A stretch of DNA of 64,000 nt from Cladorhizidae sp. MBARI D1340-BT2 (taxonomy: Eukaryota; Porifera; Demospongiae; Poecilosclerida; Cladorhizidae), in the NCBI GenBank assembly GCA_028752905.1, contig JAQNBH010000009.1:43830228-43894227 (forward strand), read 5' to 3'. The notes below the pieces were generated by a model, which saw only the letters and a list, made by a program, of their open reading frames with translations, did no database searches and was not told where the DNA came from. Shown piece after piece: positions 34,201-43,964 of the stretch (its first letter is position 1; each line of letters starts with the position of its first letter). The position numbers and the translations under genes are program-made.

Positions 34201-36676
34201 TTCTCCCTAACTTCCTGTAATAGAAATATTTTATCATAACAAGTTATTTCATGAAATACATTACAAAACAGGACAGGAGATGATGAAGCACCGGAAATAG
34301 GACGCTGTGACTCGAGTCTCAACCTCAGATTCCATACCTGCACCACGGTACGTCTCACTACAAGGCTTGCCAGAGCTCCCTTTCTAAGACATCATAATCA
34401 CATAAGACAAGCAAGAGTGGCTTGTGCATGGTTCGGAGGCTAATCCTGCCTAGTCATTATACAAGTGAGGTAAGGAATGCATATTATTGACCTTTCCCCA
34501 GCGGACATTGTAGTTTCTGTTCAAATCCACCCCATAGCAATGTTTCCCAGGACGTCTGTTTTTACGCCACAACCGTTCGTTGGTCCAAGTATACTAGAGA
34601 GAACATCAAACACGTTAGCTGGTATAATTACTCCAGTCTTAGTTCGTAGCTATCTACACATACTTCATAGCCATCAGGGTTCACAAAAGGCACGAACACT
34701 ACCTTCACTCGTGTAAGCAAAAGCTGCATCTGAGTAACGATATTCATAGCCTAAAGTAAAAGCCAGTATGATTTATTGCAGTTCTTTACCAACTCATCTC
34801 CATTATTGTGCCTCTTAACAAACGTATCTGCAAGGTACATGCAAGTAGCTCCAGAAATCCACTCTCCTGAAAATAATGCAACAACAACACTCAGAATCAT
34901 GTCAGTAAGAGAAACAAAATAAATTACATGCCTAGGGCCAAATACTATTAGCCACACTAATAATTATAGATAGCATCAAGACGGGGGGGAAAGCAATTTA
35001 TTTCTCAGCAATACGATCGCCACTCTTACTAGCATGGATCTGGCATTGGAAATAAATAATGGGGACATCTGGCTTGGTGCTAGCAGTGATATGAATGGCT
35101 GGTAGATTCCTTCCCTCGTACGACTTCCCAATGTAAGCTTCGAATCTGACCAATTCATTGTCTTTAGCTAGCTTCTTCCACCAATCCACTATTTCCTGGT
35201 AGCGATGCTGCACAGAAGCAAACAATGTAACTTATAATGTAGAAAAATATTAAAAAAAAAAATTAAAGTCCATGTTGCTAAATTCTAACCACCAAAATGT
35301 TCAAGCGATATACCTTTAATCATCATCTTTAAATTAAATTAAAAAACACCAATGATAACAACAACAAAATGATAAAAATAGTATTCAAATGTTTTGAGGT
35401 ATATAGTTCCAATTGTCATTTTGTAATACTATATATATACCATATGGTTATCCACCTAATGTGTGTGTAATGAATGACACATGATAGACAACAATATATA
35501 GCTAGAGCAATGCGGTGCATATGAAGCCACTGCAAGGGAATGTCCCAAATAAAAATTAAAATTATAATAAAAATAAATACTCCATAGCCCACTTATTCTT
35601 GACCTCCGTGAACGTATGGATGAACAATAATTATCACACCTAGCTGAAAAAGTGAGAGTAAGCTTACGTATTCCTCAAACCATTCCAGCTGTGTTCTGTT
35701 GACTGCTTGAAGCATCTCGGCCTGTCTCACCAGCTTCTCCACACTTCCTGTCACGTTGCAGCCTGGCAGCCTCCTCTTCATCTCCTTGAACTTGTCTTGG
35801 GACACCCTCAGGTCGACATTGCCACCAACTCCCACATACCACACATCCACGCCATCAGCCTCCATCAGGTTCCTCAATGCTTCCCTCTCTAGACCAGAAC
35901 TAGAGCAAATACTCAAACCTGTTTGCTAACCAGCTAGGCATTGGGGCTGCATACTAAGGCCACTGCAATTTGTTTCTCAGATCCGGCGGGTCCAAATTTT
36001 AGCAGACGGGGAAAAGGGGGAAAAATCACGTGATCCAAATCTGAAGCTGGTTAGAACGCAATGGCCTCTCCTTTCACTTTTGCTTGGCTGAGTACTGTAG
36101 TCAAGTTAGAGAGGCTCTTACCTGCAAATCATCTGTTGAAATACAAATCCACACTTGTGAGTTTCCCTGATGTCTGCTGGGCTGAAACAGTGATGAAGAG
36201 GTCCGTGAACTTCGTGAATCATATGCAACAGTGTTGCCCATATGCTTCCTTTGCAAGAGTGAGGGGCAACTTGCTTTCTGCAAACAACCTTCCAATGTTG
36301 TTAAGAGGCCAAAAAAACAGTGTAATGAGATGGATTTTTTTTAAATCATGGTTTCATTTTTCAGCTTGGAACTATATAGTTTTTGAATATGTTGTTAATT
36401 GTATTTAACCATACAATACAATACATGTAGCTACCATTTTTCTTGTTTTTCCCCTTTTTTCATTTTTTCCCTGTTGCCTGGTCTAAATTTGTGCCAAGGA
36501 ATCTGAGAAATAAGTAATCAAAATTAATTGGTATGGCCTAAATAACACTTTTACATTACTCACCATTTGACTAAGACCTCATCAGCGTAGCTGATAGTCC
36601 TACTGTAACGAGGTACAGAATCTGCAAGGCAGCTAACGGCAAGAAGGAGAGCGAAGAAAAAGCCCACTGCGGCCAT
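25209..36676 (-). CDS. CP-1: secreted M14A metallocarboxypeptidase (pro-CPA/B type)
   Basis: Zinc exopeptidase zymogen removing C-terminal residues outside the cell. Ten exons: 36676-36564, 35899-35668, 35207-35030, 34866-34790, 34750-34664, 34593-34492, 34383-34292, 34214-34147, 30307-30060, 25289-25209. All junctions keep phase, giving 425 residues, close to the 417-420 of pancreatic carboxypeptidases. Exon 1 is a signal peptide (MAAVGFFFALLLAVSCLA). Exon 2 is the M14 propeptide. The zinc motif HAREW is split by the exon 3/4 junction. Others: VNPDGY, LWRKNR, GVDLNRN, CSETYRGAG, DWHSFSQ (zinc His; Phe at the Tyr198 position), LYPTSG, FTIEL (catalytic Glu). The residue equivalent to bovine 255 reads Ser. 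Introns 8 and 9 (about 3.8 and 4.8 kb) are full of repeats and a gypsy relic. Divergent with CP-2. Confidence 0.93.
25290..25989. other. Left part of CP-1 intron 9
   Basis: No gene or known element recognised in this part of the intron. Confidence 0.4.
25990..26105. repeat. Direct repeat, left copy (possible LTR remnant)
   Basis: About 110 bp here resemble 29,950-30,045 (shared pieces ACTGCACACAAT, GGACTAGT, TGAGTGA). The two copies flank the gypsy relic in CP-1 intron 9, so they may be decayed LTR pieces; similarity stops abruptly to the left. Confidence 0.5.
26480..29130 (-). mobile_element. Ty3/gypsy relic in CP-1 intron 9
   Basis: Heavily decayed minus-strand gag-pol, in order from right to left: Gag fragments (about 29,110-28,560; KILRKFIAPTRPKDK, later SELCSLSEF); a zinc knuckle (about 28,500; CCQCGKPGHLQK); reverse transcriptase pieces at 27,868-27,485 (HLSQMHQQLPLDNSE, VYLGNILTTGNT, then in another frame YLGHKI and DKVQAIKDAP); RNase H (about 27,305-27,110; HKMPDGSENPIGYAS, FHDYLFSHTY); a pre-integrase segment (about 26,930; TAVDIRARTRKDPVLS); and an integrase tail (about 26,650-26,500; FMKNF-RQK-LPGNIVEK). 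Stops and frame changes occur throughout. The catalytic Asp pair is YLGN. Dead and intronic, in the same sense as the host gene. Confidence 0.85.
29430..29840. repeat. Dispersed repeat (family shared with 49.1, 53.6 and 55.5-56.5 kb)
   Basis: Segments such as CTCTTGTGACACTAGTTAAC-CACAGACCTTCAACAA and AACTTCTTGTAGG-TG...AAACAAGACAAAAATG reappear, in either orientation, at 49,085-49,430, 55,440-55,860 and 56,380-56,440. No coding content; a non-autonomous transposon or SINE-like family is likely. Confidence 0.6.
29950..30045. repeat. Direct repeat, right copy (possible LTR remnant)
   Basis: Partner of 25,990-26,105. It stops about 15 bp from the CP-1 exon 9 donor (30,059), placing the ancestral insertion right next to a splice site. 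Confidence 0.5.
30308..31559. other. Part of CP-1 intron 8
   Basis: Intronic, AT-rich, with a short ATAT palindrome near 31,086-31,100. No gene or element recognised. Confidence 0.4.
31560..32010. repeat. 92-bp minisatellite in CP-1 intron 8
   Basis: GCCTCAAGG recurs at 31,631, 31,723, 31,815 and 31,907, a 92-bp period; degenerate copies continue to about 32,220. On the minus (gene-sense) strand each unit contains CTTGAGGCCTT-GGGTGAGTT and CTAGA, very similar to the CP-1 exon 8 end and donor (CTTGAGGCCTTATGGTAAGT, then TCTAG). Confidence 0.9.
32221..34146. other. Upstream part of CP-1 intron 8
   Basis: Contains a foldback arm of the 4.3-5.5 kb family (about 32,775-32,840: CAACTTGAAATGTATTCTCT then CTAGATGCTCTAGCC), a 16-bp triplicate (about 32,985-33,022, GGCTCAAAGACTTT) and otherwise nothing recognised. 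Confidence 0.45.
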
Positions 36677-36794
36677 TCCGTATTTGAGGTGTGGCTAAAT
36701 TAGGAGGTCTTGCGCAACTCCATTCCGTTTGTGGCGTCTAATAAATAAAATCTAGGCAGCTAATTGCAACTCGTGGTCAATCTTAATCCCAGGG
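36677..36794. promoter_or_regulatory. Shared divergent promoter of CP-1 and CP-2
   Basis: Only 118 bp separate the ATG of CP-1 (minus) from the ATG of CP-2 (plus). Both 5' UTRs and core promoters must fit here or overlap the coding starts. An AT-rich core (TAATAAATAAAATC, about 36,739-36,752) lies near the middle. Common regulation of the two genes is inference. Confidence 0.6.
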
Positions 36795-39700
36795 ATGAGG
36801 CTGGGAGTGCAGTTGGTATTTCTGGTCAGTGTCTTGGGAAGACTCTGTCTTGGAAAATATGCCAGCAGAGCTTGTTATAGTGGAGAAGTACTAGTGAAAT
36901 GGTAATAATTTATATTAAAAATGCCAAATGTTTATGAAGACCATTTCTCTCTCTCCCTCTCTCTTGCCTTCTCAGTTCTGGTCTGAAGAGAGAAGCAGTG
37001 GAGAGTCTGATGGAGGCTGAGGGTGTGGATGTGTGGTATGTGGGAGTTGGCGGGAACGTGGACATGAGAATGTCTAGGCACAAGTTCAGGAAGATGAAGG
37101 GAAGACTGCCAGGCTGTAGGGAGGAGGGGAGTGTGGAAAGGCTGGTGAAACAGGCAAGAATGCTAGCCACAAAACAATCATTCAACCGAACAGAGCAGGG
37201 TTGGTTTGAAAAATATGTAAGCTCATATAAGTAAAAGATCCTATGCTTAGAAAAACTAGACTAGCTCTATTTTGTACTGTTTAGCATCCTTATGGAGTAA
37301 TAGTGGACTGGTACAGAGAGCTTGCTCAGAAGTTTCCTGACTTAGTGAAGTTTGAGGAATCCATTGGTGAATCTATTGAGGGGAGAAAGATGCCAGCCAT
37401 TCACATCACAGCTAGAAGAAACTCTAAGAAATTCTTCTTCCAGTGCCAGATCCATGCAAGTAAGTGTAATACTACAATGCAGATTATATAGCAGACATTC
37501 GACATGCATGAAGTTATGAGAGTCTTATGAGAGTCGTAAATTGGAAAATTCAACACTGAATTAAACATGATGCATATCATGAATTTTTCCAGAAACCAGA
37601 AAAATGAGTTTTCTCTATGTTCAGGTGAAAACTTTTGTTATCAGCTCTTCAACACGAGATCCACATTCAGGAATATCATTTCTGATAAGAAGAGTCAAGG
37701 AAAGGTCAGAGAAGTGGAAGCATCAAGAAGAAGGGATCAGAGAGGAGACAAACAAGTTAAATCCATGGATGTCAAACAATCTTGATTTAAACGAACTCTC
37801 GTTGACATAATTACTTGAAAGTTACTCTCTTGATATTTCACTCTAGTAATGAAGGCCAGAGCATCTAGTCAAAACATCGAGAGAGTAAATTTCAAGTTGA
37901 TTATTAAGAAGGCTATTCTAATCTTCATCTAGTTGTGATTAGCACCCTACATTACAGTCAGTCCAGTTGTGGCAAAGCTTGAGCTCAATTGAGGTAGACC
38001 GATACCAGTACATGCTAAAAAAACCTTGGATACCACTTTATAGCTCCATAGATTCTGCACACTTCATGGTCTCTCTGTGTGCTCTCTTTTGATATTAAAA
38101 CATTTTTCATATATATAACTATACCCAAGTTACTGGAGCTAAAGTGGAGGTTCAAAACCTGTGTGTCTGATAATAATCCAGATTGCCAAGTGCTATAGTT
38201 GAAATTTGCACACTGGTTAGAGGAAGTTCTACTTCATGCGAGTTATTTGATTAGGTGCTAAAACTTGATCATGGTCAAGCTCGTGGTTGGAAAATGAAAA
38301 TAAGGAATTTTAACAATCCATAATTATAGATGCACTAACTCAGGTAAAATTAATAGCTCTTCACACTTGGATGTAATATGTTCACATAGAACCAGACATA
38401 AGTTCTTAGTGGTGATCTTTATTCATCTACCTGACATTATTGACATCCATTTCTTTAAATTGAGAAAGTTCATTGAGTTCATATTTTCATCACCCAAATT
38501 GTGTGTGCCATCTCTCACCACACAAATGCAAATGTACGTATTCTACACGTCAGTACATGACTGAGTTAATGGATTTTTTTTAACAACCAGGAGAGTGGAT
38601 TTCTGGAGCTACGTGTTCTTTCATTGCCAACTACCTGGTTGAAAACTATAATAAGAAATTAAGGGTAAGTTTCTGTAATTAGAATATGTGATATAATTAT
38701 AGTATAACAACTTTCTCAATCAACTTAAATTTTCCCCTCAATGTTTAGCTGCTCTAGCCTTCATGAGATTATCACATTCTTGCTGATGAAGTCTAGAACA
38801 TCTTGCCTAAATGTCGAGGAGAGAAATGAAGTTGATTGTTGGGAAAGTTGTTATATATATGTATAAATAGCTCTATCTGTCTTTATGCATGTCTGCTATG
38901 CTTGGCCGAATGGAAGGTTGTATCCGGACAAAATTTGACCTAGCGAACTGGATAGATGACTGGCTATAAACTTTGGTCTGGATCTGGATGGAAGCCTTCA
39001 TCGAACTGCATGGCACTTATCAGCCATTTTGTTTAGGAATATACCTGCTATGCATTTTTCACGTTCCCGATGATAGGACATGAAGTGACCAACAATACGA
39101 TATTTGGCTTTATACAATTTACAACAACACTACAACAAAAGATAACTGATAATGAGCAATGACTAACAACTTGAGTCGCTTTGATCAAAGTTCCAGGAAC
39201 CGGGCGGTAAAACTGAGGCTTCAGCTCTGCACATATTCTGCAACTCGAACATACTCTTTTCACATCTTCAGTAGAGTATGACAGATTCTTTGAGCGAACA
39301 AAATGCAGCATTCGAGTTACTCCCGGGTGACACAAGGCAATGTGGATGTCATCCAAGTCAGATGACTATATCGAAGATAGAAACGCCCGTGTAAAGGAAT
39401 CTGGTGCCACATTGTCTTTGCCAGTACTTCACCATGTAGGAGAATGAGGCCAATTCAAGTCTCCAGTCTTGTATTTTATTGTTCTTGACTTTCGAACGTT
39501 TCCTGCTATCAAACATGAATGCCACTGAGCGTTGGTCAGTAATAAGAGTGAAATGCCAACACGAAAGTAAGTGTCGCCACTTGCGTACAGCCTCCATGAT
39601 CGCCGTGGCTTCCTTCTCTATCGACGGATAGTGCAGTTCACTACTCTGTAGTGTCCTAGACATATATGTGACTGGTCGTCCCCCTTGATTTAATGTAGCA

Positions 39701-42700
39701 GAGAACGCAACTTCAGAGATGTCACACTCTACAACAAATGGGCAGCTTTCGTCTATAGATTGAAGAGTAGCACCTTCGAGCTCCTTCTTAAGGAGATCAA
39801 AGGCTGTCAATGAAGGTGCATCCAATGGAAAAGAGGTTACACTCATCAGAGGTTTTATTCTGTCAGAAAATTGTGGTATCCACTTCGCATAGTAAGCTAA
39901 CATTCCTACAACTCGGCGAAGAGATCGCTTGTTAGTAGGAGGAGGAAATTCCTGAAGAGGACGGAGTCTTTCAGGATCAGGTTTGATGGTACTATTGCCC
40001 ACACAATACCCCAGGATGTTGATGACCTTCACCGATTTCACTGTCTTGCTTTGATTGAGGGTCAGGTTTCGACTTTGAACTGCATCTAGAAACTTCTGGA
40101 CGTTGGTGTCATGCTCAGCTTGTCCTTGCCTGTGACCGTTATGTTGTCCAGATAAGGAAAGGTGTCTTTGAGCCCTTCCTCTTCAACCATCTTATCCATG
40201 CTTCTCTGAAAGACCGCGACACCGTTGGTAACTCCGAAAGGGATGCGACAAAAATGATAGAGTCTCCCATTCGCCTCAAAGCCGTTATATTGGGACCTGA
40301 TGGTAGGCACTCTTAAGATCGAATGTTGAAAACACCTTATAGTTGGCTAGGTTATTGACCAACTCATCAATTCGAGGAAGTGGGTATCCATCGAGTTCAG
40401 TGTACAGGTTCACTGTCTGAAAATAGTCAATACAGAGCCTTTTTTTGTGCCGAAGTGAGGGATCTTTGACAACAACCACCTGTGCCCGCCAAGGTGATGT
40501 ACTAGGCTCAATGATGTCCTCAGCTAGAAGCCGAGTAATTTCTTGGTGTATAAAGGCCTGATCATCCTTGCTAAAACATCTTGACTTGGTTGCCACGGGT
40601 TTGCAGGAGGGGAGAAGATTTTCAAAGAGCGACGGTTCACCAAGTGAAGCTTCAGCAAGAGCACAAACTGACACTGAATTGGATATAATCAAATCAGGTT
40701 TCGCACCTCCATAGTTGACAATGACTCTCTTGTGTTCCTTCTGGAAGTCTTGTCCAAGAATCATATCGCTACAGAGGTTTTCGAGAACACCAAGACGGGT
40801 AGCTATATAGACATGATCGGTGGTGCTAATATCCACCAAACAGTGACCTAAGATACGAGTCTTTGCAGTAGTTAGAGCCAAGCTTATATCCTGTGATGAA
40901 CGATGAACTTTGAGCTTCAGTTTCATAGCAACTCGTTCATTAATGAAACTATTGGTGCTTCCAGTATCAATCAAGGCTGAGAGATTTTGTCCCTGCACGG
41001 AGACATTTAGAGAGGCTAGGGTCAAGCTTTTAGGACAGGCAGAGCAAGCTGCAATTGCAGCTGATGTCATTTTGCTAGCTTTATGCGTTTTCTTTGACTG
41101 ACACACCCTTGCAAAGTGACCTTTTGTACACAGTTGCGACACTGTTCTTCTCGAGCGGGGCAGTCCTATAATGCATAGAACCTCGACAGAAGAAGCACCT
41201 CTTCTTGTACTCATGCGTAGCGGCCGCAGCAAGGGAGGAGTCGACATCAACAGCTACTTGTTCATCGTCATCACCTTGAGAGGTGACCATTGCTGCAGCA
41301 GCTGTCTGAGTAATAGGTGTGGTATTATGCTTCAGAGTTCTTCTGTGCCAAGTCTAGTGCATTTGCCTGATCAAATGCTGTTTTAAGATCCAACTGTTTC
41401 TTCTCCAGGAGGCATTGTCGAATGAGTTGAGAAGAAAGTTCATTGATAAAGGTGTCTCTTATTAATTCTTCTCTGTATTGCTCTGTACTGACAGCTTTTA
41501 TGTTGCAGTCTTTACTTAGCCTTTGAAGATCCTGCAGAAATTCCCTTAGAGTTTCACCTGACCTCTGTCTCCTGGTGGCCAGTAGATGCCTAGCAAATAT
41601 CTCATTTGGTGTTTTTACATATAGTTGCATCAGCGTTTCAACCGCAGCTTCATAATCACGGCAGTCCTCGATGTAATCGAAAACATTATGAGATATGTAG
41701 TTGATCAGAGTCCTGAATTTGTTCGGGGCACGCTCCCCACATTCTTCGATGAAGTTTGTGAACGTCCTGTGCCAGTGCCTCCACTGTTTGGCAGCCAGCG
41801 GAGAATTCGGGTCTAGGTCAAGGCGCGAGGGCTTCAGTAGGGTGTCCATGTAAGTTGTATAAATTGAAGTGACCAACAATACGATATTTGGCTTTATACA
41901 ACTTACAACAACACTACAACAAAAGACAACTGATAACAAGCAATGACTAACAACTAACAGAAAGAGTAGCGAGTTCACAGTCACGAGGTTTCGGGGTCAC
42001 CTGATAGGGCTAGGGCTAGGGCTAGGGCTAGCGCTACTATAGGATTAATTAGCTAGTACAAAAGTTCACATGACGCGACATTGCAGCAACTATGCTAGTG
42101 ATGTTAGACCACACCTAATGCAAAGTTTGCTAGTGAGGCTGCTTCTATCCCTACTCTATTAGAAAAACACCATATTCTTTATTTACTGAGGCCAGTGTCA
42201 TCTATGACAAAACAAGTGTTTGGGAGAGTAATGTTGGAAGACCACACCCTCATTCCATTTTGTGCTCCTCTGCTCGACATTTTATCCCTGGGCAATCCTG
42301 CATACCTCTGTTAGTAGTATGTATGTATTATATGTAGGTATACTATATCTATTACAATGTTGAAATAGGTGACAAAGCTTCTTGATGAGGCCGAGTTTAT
42401 CATACTCCCATTTGCTAATCCTGATGGCTATGCTGTAAGTGCACCTCCTATTTGATGACCATGTTCAGGTTTGTAGTGATGATTAGATATGTAATGATCT
42501 GCTTGGATATGTAGTACACATGGTCCAATGACAGATTGTGGCGCAAGAACAGGAGAACAAGCACAAAATGTGAAGGAGTGGACTTGAACAGGAATTACCC
42601 TGACCACTGGGCAGAGGTAAGTAGCTGATGGGTGGAGTGAGAGAGAGAGAGTGAGGAGAGAGAGAAAAGGAAGGAGGAAGATGAGGGAAGGAATTGAGGT

Positions 42701-43875
42701 GTGAATGAGTGGTGTGTGGAAGAGAGAGAAGAAAGGTGGACAGAGAAATATAATATTAGAGAAGTGTTAGAAATGTATGAGGGGAAAAATATGATAAATG
42801 TCCATTGTCCATCCTTCTCACCTGGCAGGGAGGTAGTTCCACCAACCCATGCAGTGAGGTTTACCATGGCACCAGTGCAGCCTCAGAGCCAGAGATCAGG
42901 GCCATCATGGACTACTTCAGGACTCAAACCTCCCCCAGTAACCCTGTGATTGGAGTTATTGACTGGCACTCTTACAGCCAGTTGATCCTGAGGCCCTATG
43001 GTAGGTGTTACTAACCCACGCCTTAATTTTAATCGCCTTCACTGGTGTAAGTTGTCAATTAATTTACAGGGTGGACTTCAGAGGATGTTCCCGATGAAGA
43101 CAGTCTGATAGAACTAGGAAATAGCATGTCATATTCCATATATGCCATAAATGGACGAACATACATCAGCCAGAAGACGATGAAACTGTATCCAGCCACA
43201 GGCACTGCTGAAGACTGGTTCTACTCTGACAATGCTAATGAGCTTAACGGAGAAGTTAGGCCGGCAGTTTTTACCATTGAACTTCCAGACAACGGCTTGT
43301 ATGGATTCCTTCTACCACCCCAAGAGGCAAGAGTTCAAAATATTGTCATACAATTCCGAAAATGTGTGACTCACAAAAATTTTAAAGATGAATGCTATAG
43401 TGTAATGCTCAACATTAGAGGCTCCCTTGAAATACTAGCAAGATATATATACGTGTATGCATCCCGTTTTAATTGATGAATGTTAGTGTGTAATGCTCAA
43501 CATTAGAGGCTCCCTTGGAATACTAGTAAGATATACATGTATGTATCCTAAATTGATGAATGCTAGTGTAATGCTCTACAGTAGAAACTCCCTTCAAATA
43601 CTATTAAGATATACGTGTCAAGTTTTAAACTTGCTAGAATGTATGTATTTACAAGAGCATTAGTAGATGTTTATATATGAAGTCATTTTGTGTATTTCAC
43701 ATCTTGTAATTGATGTATAGGGTGGCTTCAGGTGTAGTGTACATATTAAGGATTGCTCTATTACTTGCTGCAGATCATTCCTACGGGCAAGGAGGCAGTG
43801 GCAGCTGTACTCACATTTGCTGAATCACTCATTAGAGAACCTCTGAAGAAGAAGGAAAGCTACTTTGTGTTCTGA
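36795..43875 (+). CDS. CP-2: secreted M14A metallocarboxypeptidase
   Basis: Same family and reaction as CP-1. Nine exons: 36795-36901, 36976-37216, 37285-37459, 38591-38664, 42369-42434, 42515-42616, 42829-43000, 43070-43326, 43774-43875, in phase throughout, 431 residues. Exon 1 is a signal peptide ([15 protein letters not shown]). Exon 2 is the propeptide ([18 protein letters not shown]), close to CP-1. Catalytic set: HAREW across exons 3/4, [47 protein letters not shown], then LLPPQE joined to IIPTGKE. The position equivalent to bovine 255 reads Glu (TGTAEDW), unlike Ser in CP-1, so a different side-chain preference is possible. The last intron appears to be GC-AG (GAG|GCAAGA). Intron 4 (3.7 kb) holds a gypsy copy and foldbacks. 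The end lies 89 bp from the GLOD4 stop. Confidence 0.93.
37795..37920. repeat. Foldback element in CP-2 intron 3
   Basis: Imperfect palindrome with arms ACTTGAAAGTTACTCTCTTG and its inverse (GAGAGAGTAAATTTCAAGTT), centred on AATGAAGGCCAGAGCATCTA. Member of the 4.3-5.5 kb family; its core reads TCAAAAC instead of TCGAAAC. Confidence 0.8.
38705..38858. repeat. Foldback element in CP-2 intron 4
   Basis: Second family member: left arm TTTCTCAATCAACTTAAATT, right arm GAAGTTGATTGTTGGGAAAG, with GCTGATGAAGTCTAGAACAT in between. Together with the copy at 37.8 kb it brackets exon 4 (38,591-38,664). Confidence 0.8.
39172..41290 (-). pseudogene. gypsy Pol (protease, RT, RNase H, integrase start), broken
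   Basis: Order on the minus strand: zinc knuckle pieces (41,290-41,100; CFFCRGSMH, then [10 protein letters not shown]); protease (about 40,985; [12 protein letters not shown]); reverse transcriptase start ([25 protein letters not shown]) to 40,285; then, in other frames, [16 protein letters not shown] and [11 protein letters not shown], where the second catalytic Asp is Asn; thumb and connection ([19 protein letters not shown]); RNase H ([30 protein letters not shown]); and an integrase His/Cys domain ([25 protein letters not shown]) that ends abruptly at the LTR fragment. At least three frame changes, an altered active site and no integrase core mean it is inactive. Confidence 0.85.
41325..41849 (-). 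CDS. gypsy Gag (copy in CP-2 intron 4)
   Basis: Capsid-type Gag of about 174 residues starting [17 protein letters not shown] just inside the 5' LTR. Shows the retrotransposon Gag core: [16 protein letters not shown] near the start and [20 protein letters not shown] in the middle. The open frame extends left through the LTR, but the start given is the first ATG after it. Ends in the pol linker, where the reading frame changes. Confidence 0.8.
   Translation of the reverse strand: MDTLLKPSRLDLDPNSPLAAKQWRHWHRTFTNFIEECGERAPNKFRTLINYISHNVFDYIEDCRDYEAAVETLMQLYVKTPNEIFARHLLATRRQRSGETLREFLQDLQRLSKDCNIKAVSTEQYREELIRDTFINELSSQLIRQCLLEKKQLDLKTAFDQANALDLAQKNSEA
42004..42035. repeat. GGGCTA hexamer run
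   Basis: Four and a half units of GGGCTA lie directly beside the outer edge of the gypsy 5' LTR. Runs of the same hexamer occur near 6,392 and 45,352. Confidence 0.85.
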
Positions 43876-43964
43876 AACTAAAAAAAATTAATTTCACTCA
43901 AATATGTTTGTAATCTGTTCATATCACATATCTGTTCATATCACATAGTGTGATTTTAAAAATT

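Larger units (their letters stand above)
39086..41999 (-). mobile_element. Ty3/gypsy retrotransposon in CP-2 intron 4, deleted
   Basis: Minus-strand LTR element. The 5' LTR is 41,870-41,999 (130 bp, with TGACC...GGTCA ends). Its first 86 bp recur at 39,086-39,171 as a partial 3' LTR, but the rest of that LTR and most of integrase are missing, so a deletion joins the integrase zinc domain directly to the LTR. The insertion is antisense to CP-2. I could not identify a clean target duplication. Confidence 0.88.
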
